Assembly: GCA_964623085.1 (NCBI GenBank)
Contig: CAZUTO010000001.1
Location: 124,001-188,000 of the forward strand
Direction: 5' to 3'
Origin: CAZUTO01 sp964623085
GTDB taxonomy: Bacteria; Pseudomonadota; Gammaproteobacteria; Pseudomonadales; GM7GCV1
Length of the DNA: 64,000 nt
Below, piece by piece: positions 32,972 through 41,887 of the stretch. The translations under genes were made by a program, and so were the position numbers. Within the stretch, counting starts at the first letter, position 1. Every line of letters begins with the position of its first letter. Under the pieces are notes generated by a model. It was not told where the DNA came from. It searched no databases and was given only the letters and a program-made list of their open reading frames with translations.

Positions 32972-34108
32972 TTAGCTAAACAGTATCATTAGATCATCAA
33001 TCCAATCGTAAGATGAAGATACGTTTTGCTGGCTAGCACTGCTTCCTTGATCATCGAATCGTAATTGAAGCTTCTCTATTAAGCCCATATCGTTCAGGGC
33101 AAGTTCGGCGTGCCCATCGGCGTCGAAGGTCGCTAGAAATGTATAAAGTAACGCTCCTATTCTGGTGTTTAGTTCTGGGTTAACACCACGGTGCGCCCAC
33201 CAGTGGCGCAGCAAAGCGGTATCACCTTCTTTCGGCACGATATCAACGGTGTTTGCATTTGCATCGGAGCTTAAATTAACTTCAATCTCAGCCGCACCGC
33301 CAAATATTGCCTTGGCAGAAAGTAGAATGTTTGAGAGTGCATTATTTCCACTAAAAGCAGAGCCCCCTTCTTCATTGACGCGTATGCGGTACGTTGAGCT
33401 ATCCTTTGCCATAGTCTCCAAATCGGGTACCGTAGCAGACTGAGTTTTCTGTTGCTTGATGTAACTTCCTATTTCGATGGAGCCAATGCTGTCACTCAAC
33501 GGTTGACCAAACACTTGGTAGCCTTGCATTTCCTCTAACGATGGCAAACTTCTATAGGCTTCGATTTCGGCTAGCTGTCTTAAAAGTACTTCAACCGCAC
33601 GCAGATTATTTTTTGAGTCTTGGCAAGCTGCTATGGCGATCAATGCTCGAACCTTGTCTAGTCGTGAGGTCTTAAAGCCCATTGATAATTTTTCCGCCAT
33701 AAGGTGGTCATTTTCGGCCTGCATTTCAAAAAGTGACATAGCAACGCGTAAATCAATAAGTAAGCCATCGATGTTTCCCCAAGGCTTCTCGATATAACGC
33801 ATTATTTCGCCTCTGTTGACGGCAGCAATGGCATCGTCGAGTTCGGAATACGCTGTGGTCAACATCCGTATGATTTTGGGGTAGTACTTCCTACAATGTT
33901 CGAGTAGGTCTACACCTAGACGGCCAGGCATTCGCTGATCAGAAAGCAATACGCCAATATCATCAGACTCTTCGTCTAAAACTTTAATTGCCGCATCAAC
34001 ACTATCTGCAACAACAACTCGAAACTCCTTTTCTGCAATTCGTTTAAAGGTACGTTGTGCTAGTTCTTCGTCATCTACAAAAAGAATTTTAGGTTTTAAA
34101 TCTCGCAC
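32972..34108 (-). CDS. Receiver-domain response regulator, PhcQ-like
   Basis: This 378-residue protein has an N-terminal receiver domain with phospho-acceptor Asp57 (VLLSDQRMPG), acidic pair DDEE (12-15) and a lysine in RYIEKPW. The rest (about 130-378) is helical and then alpha/beta, with a segment like a degenerate GHKL domain (NNALSNILLSAKAIFGGA). No HTH or HD-GYP domain is visible. It follows the double kinase with a 13-base overlap. By order and layout it corresponds to PhcQ of the Ralstonia phcBSRQ operon; the C-terminal function is unknown. Confidence 0.82.
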   Translation of the reverse strand: MRDLKPKILFVDDEELAQRTFKRIAEKEFRVVVADSVDAAIKVLDEESDDIGVLLSDQRMPGRLGVDLLEHCRKYYPKIIRMLTTAYSELDDAIAAVNRGEIMRYIEKPWGNIDGLLIDLRVAMSLFEMQAENDHLMAEKLSMGFKTSRLDKVRALIAIAACQDSKNNLRAVEVLLRQLAEIEAYRSLPSLEEMQGYQVFGQPLSDSIGSIEIGSYIKQQKTQSATVPDLETMAKDSSTYRIRVNEEGGSAFSGNNALSNILLSAKAIFGGAAEIEVNLSSDANANTVDIVPKEGDTALLRHWWAHRGVNPELNTRIGALLYTFLATFDADGHAELALNDMGLIEKLQLRFDDQGSSASQQNVSSSYDWIDDLMILFS

Positions 34109-36747
34109 GCTTTGTCTCCGTAGTTTCTATCATCAGGTTCAGGCGAAGAGCCACTCTCTTTCTCTAAATCAAAGTAAAAGTCGGTATAGCTGCCTTCTTC
34201 AGAATCCACTCTGAGCTGGCCACCATGATTGGTGATAATGGTCGTTGCGATACTGAGCCCCATTCCCATACCTTCGCCGACATCCTTCGTTGTAAAAAAT
34301 GGGTCGAATATGAGGTCAATTTTATCCCTACTTATACCTGGGCCATTATCTTTCACATGCACGGCGGTTCGCGATGACTGTTGTGGGTCATCACTAACAA
34401 ATATGGAAATCTGTTTGTTCTCTGTATTGGAACTTTCCATTGCCTGTACCGCGTTTTCAATAAGATTCACAAAGACCTGAATAATATGACTCTGTGAACC
34501 TTTAAGTGCAATATTATCTTCAAAATTTGCGACGACGTTGGTGTTATGAGCCTTTTTCGACGTTAGTCTTAACGCACTATCGACAGCGGAGCGCAGTGAG
34601 AAGACCTTCTGCATATCGGTCTTCTCAGGATATGCAAATGATCTTAGATCTTTGACAATCGCGGATATACGCTCCATGCCCACCCTGATATCTGCCATCA
34701 TTTCTTTGAGTGATTCGTCTTCCAGCAGCTTAGGCTCTCGTTCTAGTATCTGAAAAGTTCCAAAGGCAAAATTCAATGGGTTGTTGACTTCATGCAGTAA
34801 CCCTGCCGCTAACCGACCAATCGCATTGAGTTTTTCTGATTGTATTAACTGCCCTTGTGTATCTTGCAAGGTTGTCAGGGCACTACTCAAATCAGTATTT
34901 CGCTGCGAAAGATCCCTTTCCAATCCACTGTTTTCCCACAGATTCTTTAGCCGAGTTTTTATCTCAATCGTTGAAAACGGCTTGGTTAAGAAGTCATCAG
35001 CACCATGAGCTAATGCGGTCATCTTAGAGTCTTCATCGGTGCGCGCCGTGAGCAATATGATCTTGGTTTGGCGACAAGCCGGATCTTGTTTCGTTTGCTT
35101 ACAAACGGAGAGGCCATCGAGTTTTGGCAACATCAAGTCTAGAAGTACTAGATCCGGTTTGTTTTGTTTAATTTTCGCGAGACCCTCTTCTCCGTCCACT
35201 GCGATATCCACATGATAGATTGAAGACAGTGCTTCGGCGAGATAGCTCCTTACATCCGGCTCGTCTTCAACAATAAGCAAATTCGCTCCGATAAATGCTG
35301 CGGGGTCTGATGTCTCTGCCTCTTGCGCAACCAGTGGTTTGGTTGCTTTAGTTTCTGAGATAGAGAAGCTCGCCTGTCGATGAAATCTGTCTATGGCATC
35401 ATCGTCTGCCGGAACATTAGTTTTCTTACTATCGCTCAATTCTCTAAGATCGACATTTTTGAGTTCGGGAAACTCGACCGTCATCACGGTACCTTCTTCG
35501 GGTGTTGACTGAACACGCACGTTGCCGTTTTGCAGTTCAGTGAGCTCCTTCACCAACGCAAGTCCTAAACCCGTTCCCTGATGTTTTCGGGTTGCTGAAC
35601 TATCGCCCTGAGAAAAGCGATCGAAGATCTTAGGTAAGTCGGTTTCTGCTATACCTACACCGGTATCAGCGATTTCTATTAGGACAGTGCTGTTTTCGAC
35701 CCATAAACGAACCAAAACTGAGCCACCGGCATCAGTAAACTTAATAGCATTGTTGATTAAATTTATTAGCACTTTCTCAAGCGCGGACTCATCACCCAAT
35801 ATCACTGCGGGGCGATCACATGGCTGAAACCTCAACTCGACAACTTTTTGAGTGGCTAGTGCGTCCATTCCCGAAACAATATTGCTCAAGAGGCTATTGA
35901 CTTCTAGTGGCTGTTGTTCGAGCACATCCTTCTTTTCTTCCAGCTTGATAACATCGAGCAAATCGTTGACCAGTTTCAGTAATCGATAAGTATTGTCACG
36001 AACATAAAGCAGTGGTGTTTGCACATTGCTATCTAATGTTTTTTCTGCAAGTAAGTCTTCTACTGGCGCTAGGATAAGCGTCAGTGGTGTTCTGAGTTCA
36101 TGGCTAATGTTTGCGTAGAAATCAGACTTAACTCGATCGAGCTCTGCAAGTTGTTTGGTGCGCAAATCTAATTCATAGTTTAACTTGTATTCAGCAAAAC
36201 GACGTTTTGATGAGAAGTAGCTCGCACAACACGCGATAAAACAAGTCGATATTAGAAAATAGAAATTGTTTACACTCTGAGCTATTGATCCAGCACCATC
36301 ATGGTTGGCAATAACGATAATGACGTACCCACCTACTGTCATCAAAGTCAAAAGCAGGGCTTCTGCTAAGCTCAGAGGTAGTATTAATGTAATACCAAGT
36401 GTTAGAAGACTTAATCCAGCGTAATAAGGCCCATAGATATCCCCAGACGCCGCTATCATCAAGCACATACTCACACATACCACTAACGCCCAACCGAAGC
36501 TTAAAATCCGTGCGTAATCCTTAGACTTTTCGAAAAGATGTAGAGCGCAAATACAGGCCACTAACACTTCACAAATTATTCGCCAGCGACCCAGTACATC
36601 GAATATCTCTGGATATACCGTTAGATCAAGCGCTACCCCAGTTGGCAGTAATAAAAGCGCGAGGATGCTCCCAACAAACGATTGTCGGTGGTGCCGTTCA
36701 GTTAAAGATTCGGCAAATGATTCTCTCAGCACTAAAGGTTCAGTCAT
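34096..36747 (-). CDS. Membrane hybrid histidine kinase with two kinase cores, resembling fused PhcS and PhcR
   Basis: This 883-residue protein has six or so membrane helices in residues 25-180. A first HisKA follows with H-box HELRT (His216) and an ATPase core (NLINNAIKFTD, DTGVGIAE, GTGLGLAL). A receiver domain comes next (NLLIVEDE, LLDLMLPKLDG, TKPFS). A second kinase core has H-box HEVNNPLNF, NLIENAVQAM, DNGPGIS and GMGMGLSIA. In Ralstonia the sensor kinase PhcS and the receiver-kinase PhcR are separate; here both layouts occur in one chain. It is bracketed by a methyltransferase gene (four-base overlap) and a receiver gene. The ligand may be a fatty-acid ester. Confidence 0.88.
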   Translation of the reverse strand: MTEPLVLRESFAESLTERHHRQSFVGSILALLLLPTGVALDLTVYPEIFDVLGRWRIICEVLVACICALHLFEKSKDYARILSFGWALVVCVSMCLMIAASGDIYGPYYAGLSLLTLGITLILPLSLAEALLLTLMTVGGYVIIVIANHDGAGSIAQSVNNFYFLISTCFIACCASYFSSKRRFAEYKLNYELDLRTKQLAELDRVKSDFYANISHELRTPLTLILAPVEDLLAEKTLDSNVQTPLLYVRDNTYRLLKLVNDLLDVIKLEEKKDVLEQQPLEVNSLLSNIVSGMDALATQKVVELRFQPCDRPAVILGDESALEKVLINLINNAIKFTDAGGSVLVRLWVENSTVLIEIADTGVGIAETDLPKIFDRFSQGDSSATRKHQGTGLGLALVKELTELQNGNVRVQSTPEEGTVMTVEFPELKNVDLRELSDSKKTNVPADDDAIDRFHRQASFSISETKATKPLVAQEAETSDPAAFIGANLLIVEDEPDVRSYLAEALSSIYHVDIAVDGEEGLAKIKQNKPDLVLLDLMLPKLDGLSVCKQTKQDPACRQTKIILLTARTDEDSKMTALAHGADDFLTKPFSTIEIKTRLKNLWENSGLERDLSQRNTDLSSALTTLQDTQGQLIQSEKLNAIGRLAAGLLHEVNNPLNFAFGTFQILEREPKLLEDESLKEMMADIRVGMERISAIVKDLRSFAYPEKTDMQKVFSLRSAVDSALRLTSKKAHNTNVVANFEDNIALKGSQSHIIQVFVNLIENAVQAMESSNTENKQISIFVSDDPQQSSRTAVHVKDNGPGISRDKIDLIFDPFFTTKDVGEGMGMGLSIATTIITNHGGQLRVDSEEGSYTDFYFDLEKESGSSPEPDDRNYGDKACEI

Positions 36748-38141
36748 TGCCCAGCTTCTTTAGAAAATTCCAGAAATATATTTAAACCGGTTTCATCACC
36801 ATAGACTTTCTTACCCGGAATATCGCTCACCAAGTCCAGCATTTGTTGTTCATTTCTATAGACCAGATACCACTCGACTAGGTACTCCATCGCAGCAATA
36901 GCAGGGTTGTCGGAATGAACATTTGTTGACAACACTTCTCCACCAGGTTTGACTAGTTTGTAAAATAACTTTAGTACTCTAGAACAGGCTCTATCGGAGA
37001 AATAGTCAAACAATCCTGCACAGTAAATAAAATCGTACTTATTCGACTCTTCTGCCGTCAATCGAGCAGACTGACGAAGTATTTGGTCTACTGACTGCTG
37101 TTCGTAAGTAATTTTGGGAAACGAGTTATTATTTTTCCCGATTTTATCTAATAGAGATTTTGTATACCCTAGCGTTTGGTCATTAAAATCCATTAGGGTA
37201 ATTTCTGTCCTTTCGTCAAGCACTCGGGTGTTTAGTAACCGTTGAACTTCGACAGCTGGACCACAGCCTAGATTGAATATCTTAATCGTTTTTCCGTCTC
37301 GCTTAGCTTGGTCTACGAGCGCTTCGAGTTTGCGGTGCATTATCTTGACTCTGTTTTTGTGGGCGACCGAAGGGCCTTCCATCAAAAACAGTTTGTTGAC
37401 GATTTTATAGTAGATGTTCGGACCTTCATACGGATCTCGCAACATCATATTTACCATCTCATAGTCGCCGGCATAGCCAAGTGGTTTTGTATACACACGG
37501 TGCATAAAGGGGGAACGCATAATGAGTGGATGCAACTCTCGTTGAACAAACGCGCTGTGAACCGATACAGATTCTGGATCTAGATCTTTTGCTATTGACT
37601 CAAACTCCATCAATTGCTCTAGCATTAATGGAACAATAGGTTCCGATATTTCTTCTAACAGCTGTATTTCTCGATCATTTTTAGACTGAAAACTTTCTTC
37701 CATCATTACGTCAACTTGTTGTAACCAACGAGAAAGCTCCGATAGATGCGTTCTCATCCTCGTGACGATGACTTCAAATCCTGGGTGTATGTCGGTGAAC
37801 TGTTCTAGCCCTTTGAGGAAATTCTGGACCTCTGCCTTTATTTGAGTACTGTCATGACCAAGGTTTGTAAGATCTTTCCAAGGGTCCGTCAGCGTTGCTG
37901 ACATAACTAAATATATTCCAGTGTTGATTAGCGTCGTTACAACAGCTGAACCCTGATAAACAACCCGTCCCTCACGTCGCACGGTCAGGTCACTGAGCAT
38001 CTCGGAGAGTTGCGCGACAGAATGAGGGTTGTAAACCTCCAAAGATACGGATCGTCGAGTAATGCCACGAAGCGTTCCGCTAGCTTTATCACCTTGAGAG
38101 TTTCGAAATGAAACTACGCTATCTGCGGTGATTGTACTCAT
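36744..38141 (-). CDS. SAM-dependent methyltransferase resembling PhcB
   Basis: The 465-residue product has an N-terminal beta-rich domain (1-90; SVVSFRNSQGDKASG, SLEVYNPHSVAQLSEML) and a helical middle. A class I methyltransferase domain follows, with SAM-binding motif IKIFNLGCGP (287-296) and ITLMDFND. This arrangement fits proteins annotated as 3-hydroxypalmitic acid methyl ester synthase (PhcB), which makes the quorum signal of Ralstonia. It is the first gene of a minus-strand operon with the double kinase, a receiver, an acyltransferase and a FadL channel. Substrate identity is inference from this context. A gene with two HTH-like repeats is divergent. Confidence 0.82.
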   Translation of the reverse strand: MSTITADSVVSFRNSQGDKASGTLRGITRRSVSLEVYNPHSVAQLSEMLSDLTVRREGRVVYQGSAVVTTLINTGIYLVMSATLTDPWKDLTNLGHDSTQIKAEVQNFLKGLEQFTDIHPGFEVIVTRMRTHLSELSRWLQQVDVMMEESFQSKNDREIQLLEEISEPIVPLMLEQLMEFESIAKDLDPESVSVHSAFVQRELHPLIMRSPFMHRVYTKPLGYAGDYEMVNMMLRDPYEGPNIYYKIVNKLFLMEGPSVAHKNRVKIMHRKLEALVDQAKRDGKTIKIFNLGCGPAVEVQRLLNTRVLDERTEITLMDFNDQTLGYTKSLLDKIGKNNNSFPKITYEQQSVDQILRQSARLTAEESNKYDFIYCAGLFDYFSDRACSRVLKLFYKLVKPGGEVLSTNVHSDNPAIAAMEYLVEWYLVYRNEQQMLDLVSDIPGKKVYGDETGLNIFLEFSKEAGQ

Positions 38142-38447
38142 ACTTATTTTCCTTTTTTTCGGGTTAAAGCATCTTTTTCATAAGGTATATGCACTAGAAG
38201 TCGTTGGACATACTGTCATTTTTTATGAACAAAATTTCCCAATTTTTAATATGGAGATCATATAGTTAGATCGATATCTTTAATATCATTATATGGTCAA
38301 AATAAAACATTTCTTAATAACAAAGCCTACTATCATTCAAAATAACAGGATACACTTTCAAAAACGTTGGATGAGCAAACAATATGATACCGTCCATCTT
38401 GAATAGACAATTCCAGCTTAGTTGGGCTGTAAGAGGAAGAGGCTAGT
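38142..38447. other. AT-rich divergent promoter region of the Phc-like locus
   Basis: These 306 bases are visibly richer in A and T than the neighbours. They lie between the methyltransferase gene and the divergent HTH gene. A short direct repeat TTTAATAT occurs near 38245 and 38278, with ATATGG nearby both times. Such repeats may be regulator sites, but no dyad long enough to name an operator was found. Confidence 0.5.
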
Positions 38448-38933
38448 ATGGCGCATAGGCATAGAGAGCTCGATGTTAATTCGTGTATAGCGTCTTACGA
38501 GGATCTTGAAGCCGCTATTCGCAAACATCTGACACGAACTAAGCTGAGCTACCGAGATATTGCTGCTTCGATTAGTTGGAGCCACACACACATTTGGTCT
38601 TTCCACAAGCAGCGCTGCAAATTGCAGTTTGACGTCCTGGATCGCCTTGCCCTGCTGTTTAATGAACCTTATTTGTTAAGAAATGCTACGTCGAGTAATG
38701 GACTGGAACTTAACGCGAATATTGAAGATCTAATCTTGGCCCTGCGGAAAGCATTGGATATCGCAACTGGCGATGGCATTAGCTACCGCAAAATAGGCGA
38801 AAACACCGAGATCTCTCATGAGTGGGTCAGATGCTTTCATATTAAAGAAGCCAAGATTGAAGTTAGGAAATTATTGAGTTTGGCCGATTATATAGGCGTG
38901 CCCTATGAGTTGAGTAACTTTGATGCCTTATAA
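38448..38933 (+). CDS. Protein with two HTH-like repeats, divergent to the Phc-like operon
   Basis: The 161-residue product is built of two similar halves. Residues 18-77 (EDLEAAIRKHLTRTKLSYRD, IAASISWSHTHIWSFHK, LDRLALLFNEPYLL) align by eye with 93-154 (EDLILALRKALDIATGDGIS, YRKIGENTEISHEWVRCFH, LLSLADYIGVPYEL). Each looks like an XRE/Cro-type helix-turn-helix followed by a helical tail. This is a duplicated DNA-binding module in one chain, which could bind two half-sites alone. It is divergent from the methyltransferase gene across a 306-base AT-rich region, so it may control that operon. No known family name is assigned. Confidence 0.78.
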   Translation: MAHRHRELDVNSCIASYEDLEAAIRKHLTRTKLSYRDIAASISWSHTHIWSFHKQRCKLQFDVLDRLALLFNEPYLLRNATSSNGLELNANIEDLILALRKALDIATGDGISYRKIGENTEISHEWVRCFHIKEAKIEVRKLLSLADYIGVPYELSNFDAL

Positions 38934-39007
38934 AAAAGCGGACTAACGTTGCTATAATCGAGCCATTATTTTATCTATATCAAAACAATTAGAGAGGACG
39001 TCTTAAT

Positions 39008-39373
39008 ATGAGACACAATACTTTTTTGATGTGCGCAGCCTTGAGTGTTGCCCTGTCCAACCTGTCGATAGCTCAAGAATCGGAAGCTAATCAATGCGGC
39101 GATGCGCCTCTTGCACCGGAAGTAGTAGATGGTTCAAGTGCGACCATGACCGACTTAGTTGCTAACAGTAAGGCGGTACAAACATTTATCGCTAACGCAG
39201 ACGAACACTTGGACTGTAAAAAAGCACTGGTAAATGACACAACTAATGGACTTAGTTCGGATGAACGAGACATCCATGAGAAAAACTTTATGGATCTAGT
39301 GACTGTCCGTAATGAAATTGGCGATTTGTTTAACGCTGAAGTTGAAGCGTTTAAGGCAGCTAATCCAGAATAA
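39008..39373 (+). CDS. Small exported protein with two cysteines
   Basis: The 121-residue product has a signal peptide (MRHNTFLMCAALSVALSNLS, cleaved near AQ). The mature part begins with CGDAPLAPEVVDGSSATM and is otherwise helical, with a second cysteine in DEHLDCKKAL. A disulfide between the two is likely. I recall similar small exported proteins of unknown function in gammaproteobacteria, but cannot name the family. GAGAGGA precedes the ATG at 39008. It is followed by a terminator-like hairpin and appears monocistronic. Confidence 0.8.
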   Translation: MRHNTFLMCAALSVALSNLSIAQESEANQCGDAPLAPEVVDGSSATMTDLVANSKAVQTFIANADEHLDCKKALVNDTTNGLSSDERDIHEKNFMDLVTVRNEIGDLFNAEVEAFKAANPE

Positions 39374-39386
39374 TTTTCTTTATGTG

Positions 39387-39410
39387 GAGGGCGCCAGCGC
39401 CCTCTTATCT
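39387..39410 (+). terminator. Terminator-like hairpin after the small exported protein
   Basis: GAGGGCG and CGCCCTC form a seven-base stem around CCAG, then TTATCTCTT follows. The U-tract is interrupted, so it may be a moderate terminator. It lies between the convergent genes at 39373 and 39415. Confidence 0.65.
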
Positions 39411-39414
39411 CTTG

Positions 39415-39891
39415 CTATAAGCGTTTATATTTTCCTTGATGAAATACGAGTGGCTTTTGTTCGTCAGTCGTTTCAATTGAGTGCACCCTACCTAAAATAA
39501 TACTGTGGTCTCCGCCATCCAATACTTTTTCTCGTTGGCATTGTATCCGGCATAGATAGTTTGGCAGCAGTGGTGAACCAAATTTGCCCTTCGTCCAATC
39601 GATTCCTGCGAATCGATCCTCTTCTCTATTCGCAAAACGATTAGCAAGCTCTTGCTGATCTTCGGCCAGCAGATGAACACAGAAATGTGTTGCCGTCGTG
39701 TATACGTCGTGGGAGTCGCCAGCAAGATCAACACTCCATAGTATCAGCGGCGGGGACAGAGAAACCGATGCGAAACTGTTTGCCGTCATACCAACCGGTT
39801 CATCATAGGCATCCAAAGCGGTAATCACAGTGACGCCTGTCGGGTATTGGCCGAATACGATTCTTAGTTCATTAGATGATAGATCTTGCAT
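39415..39891 (-). CDS. Flavin reductase-family protein
   Basis: This 158-residue FMN-binding split-barrel protein resembles the small NAD(P)H:flavin reductases that feed reduced flavin to two-component monooxygenases. The typical motifs are present: FGQYPTGVTVITA, GMTANSFASVSLSPPLILW and HFCVHLL. No monooxygenase gene is adjacent, so the partner is not known. It is divergent from miaE by 148 bases. Confidence 0.9.
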   Translation of the reverse strand: MQDLSSNELRIVFGQYPTGVTVITALDAYDEPVGMTANSFASVSLSPPLILWSVDLAGDSHDVYTTATHFCVHLLAEDQQELANRFANREEDRFAGIDWTKGKFGSPLLPNYLCRIQCQREKVLDGGDHSIILGRVHSIETTDEQKPLVFHQGKYKRL

Positions 39892-40039
39892 ATCTGAAGG
39901 CTTGGTTTCGAGGAAATTTCAAATTAAATGTCTTACGACATCCGGTTTTTTTGCGGCGTAAATTATGCACCAGCTGGTGACTGATAGGTATAAAATACCT
40001 ACCACCCTCGTTAGTCACTGAAAAAAATCTTCTTTTGAT

Positions 40040-40618
40040 ATGAATACTGTCTCTCTTCTCGTCGCGACTGATAGCAACTGGGTTGATGTTGTGATGAACG
40101 ATTTCAATTCTTTCTTGATTGACCACGCTGGTGCCGAAAAAAAAGCCTCTGGGATGGCATTGTCGATGGCGCTCCATTTTCGCGACAAACAACGGCTCGT
40201 CAAAGAAATGATTGATCTTTCGATAGAAGAACTGCAGCATTTTCGCGAATGTGTTCGCCTTATGCATGAGCGCGGCTTGTCGCTCCCTCCCGATGAAAAA
40301 GACCCCTACGTGAATGATCTGCGGAGGGTAATGCGACAGGGGAAAACAGAGGGTTTGATCGACCGATTACTCGTCGGTGGGATCATCGAAGCGCGAGGCC
40401 ATGAACGTTTTGCGATGGTCGAGCAGGCGCTACCAGAAGGCGATTTAAAACATTTCTACCATGCGATTAGTTGCTCTGAAGACAAACACCAAACGCTATT
40501 TTTAGACCTAGCTCATGAATATTTCCACGCAAATGAAGTTGAAACACGATTAAACGAACTGTTAGACATCGAGGCCGAGTTAGTCCGGTCTTTACCCGCA
40601 CGGGCTGCACTGCATTGA
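40040..40618 (+). CDS. miaE: tRNA 2-methylthio-N6-isopentenyladenosine hydroxylase
   Basis: MiaE is a non-heme di-iron monooxygenase that hydroxylates the isopentenyl group at position 37 of tRNAs reading UNN codons. The 192-residue product has the four-helix ferritin-like fold, with iron ligands in DHAGAEKKASGMAL (E and H), EELQHFRE (E..H), EARGHERF and EDKHQTLF. It has the usual length. No miaA or miaB is nearby. It lies 12 bases before the glycosyltransferase-like gene. Confidence 0.92.
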   Translation: MNTVSLLVATDSNWVDVVMNDFNSFLIDHAGAEKKASGMALSMALHFRDKQRLVKEMIDLSIEELQHFRECVRLMHERGLSLPPDEKDPYVNDLRRVMRQGKTEGLIDRLLVGGIIEARGHERFAMVEQALPEGDLKHFYHAISCSEDKHQTLFLDLAHEYFHANEVETRLNELLDIEAELVRSLPARAALH

Positions 40619-40630
40619 AGCCCTGCTAAC

Positions 40631-41833
40631 ATGCGGATAAGTTGCACATCTGTGCTAAATAAATCGACCACAAAGTATCTGCAGAATTACGCTGAACCGG
40701 AAAGTAAATGTTTTCGACTAAACGAGCTAAACAATTACGACGCGTTGTTGGTGATTCCGGCATATATGGAAACGCCAGATTTCTTGATTCGTTTGCAACA
40801 ACAAACCTTTGCCGGCATTCGGCGCTTATTATTGATCTTGGTATCAAATCATCCTAGTGGTCTTTCAGACAGTGCACAACAAGCCGCACACAAATCGCAC
40901 GACAACCTTATAAATAGACTGCCAGCTGAGTTATGGAAGGAAAAAAACCTATCTTTTTTTCCCGGCACTAATCTGGATGTGCTTTTGGTGAATCGAATCG
41001 CGCAGCATCAAATAAGTAAAAAACAAGGCGTGGGCCTAGCACGGAAAATTGGTGCCGATATTGCACTATCGTTAATTGCGAAAAAGAAGTCCCATACTCA
41101 TTGGATTTTTAATACCGATGCGGATGCACATTTGCCTACAGATTATTTTGAAGCGGCTAAAGTCGATGATTTGGGTATTGCTGCCCTTCTCTACCCTTTT
41201 ACTCATATAGGGCTAGATGACAACGTACTGAATGCGACTAAACTTTATGAAAAACGGTTAGAGGGCTACGTTAAGGGGCTAAAAGCGGCCGGCTCGCCTT
41301 ATGCATTCCATACCTTGGGAAGCACGCTGTGTATTTCTGCGGATGCTTATGCAAAGGCGCGAGGGTTTCCAAAGCGACCTGCAGGCGAGGACTTCTATCT
41401 TCTCAGTAAAGTCGCCAAGCTGGGTACTATTCACTCGCTAACGGTGCCGGTGATTCAAATCGAAGCGAGATGTTCGACTAGAATTCCATTTGGTACAGGG
41501 CCCGCCGTAATGTCACTCATGGAAAGCAAAGACTTACTAGATGAAGAGATATTCTACCACCCAGAGTTGTTTACAGCTTTAGGGGAATTTATTGACGCAC
41601 TAGAATCACGGGTCACCAAAAGTACGTTGGGAAAGCTGCCTATCGAGCTACAACAGGCGGCAAATCACATCAATATTGATAGCCTTTTTGCACATATAGC
41701 GTCACAGCATGTCTCTGAGGAGCGTTATCTAGAAAATGTACATATTTGGTTTGACGGATTTAGGACGCTTAAATTTGTACATTTTTTGCGTGACAATTAC
41801 TACCCTAACCTTAAGCTATCAAGCACTACGTGA
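40631..41833 (+). CDS. Glycosyltransferase-like protein (GT-A fold)
   Basis: This 400-residue protein is similar in layout to family 2 glycosyltransferases. It has an N-terminal strand (YDALLVIPAYMETPDFLIR), a DxD-like motif in IFNTDADAHLPTDYF, and a typical acceptor-side segment (FPKRPAGEDFYLLSKVA). No membrane helices are visible. It starts 12 bases after miaE and may be co-transcribed. The sugar and acceptor are unknown. The combination of conserved VPAYNE-type start (here IPAYMETP) and the D-A-D motif is the main evidence. Confidence 0.8.
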   Translation: MRISCTSVLNKSTTKYLQNYAEPESKCFRLNELNNYDALLVIPAYMETPDFLIRLQQQTFAGIRRLLLILVSNHPSGLSDSAQQAAHKSHDNLINRLPAELWKEKNLSFFPGTNLDVLLVNRIAQHQISKKQGVGLARKIGADIALSLIAKKKSHTHWIFNTDADAHLPTDYFEAAKVDDLGIAALLYPFTHIGLDDNVLNATKLYEKRLEGYVKGLKAAGSPYAFHTLGSTLCISADAYAKARGFPKRPAGEDFYLLSKVAKLGTIHSLTVPVIQIEARCSTRIPFGTGPAVMSLMESKDLLDEEIFYHPELFTALGEFIDALESRVTKSTLGKLPIELQQAANHINIDSLFAHIASQHVSEERYLENVHIWFDGFRTLKFVHFLRDNYYPNLKLSSTT

Positions 41834-41887
41834 AAACCCAGCCAACAGAAAATAAATGTTCCGCTGACTGGGTAATGGCGCGTCTTG

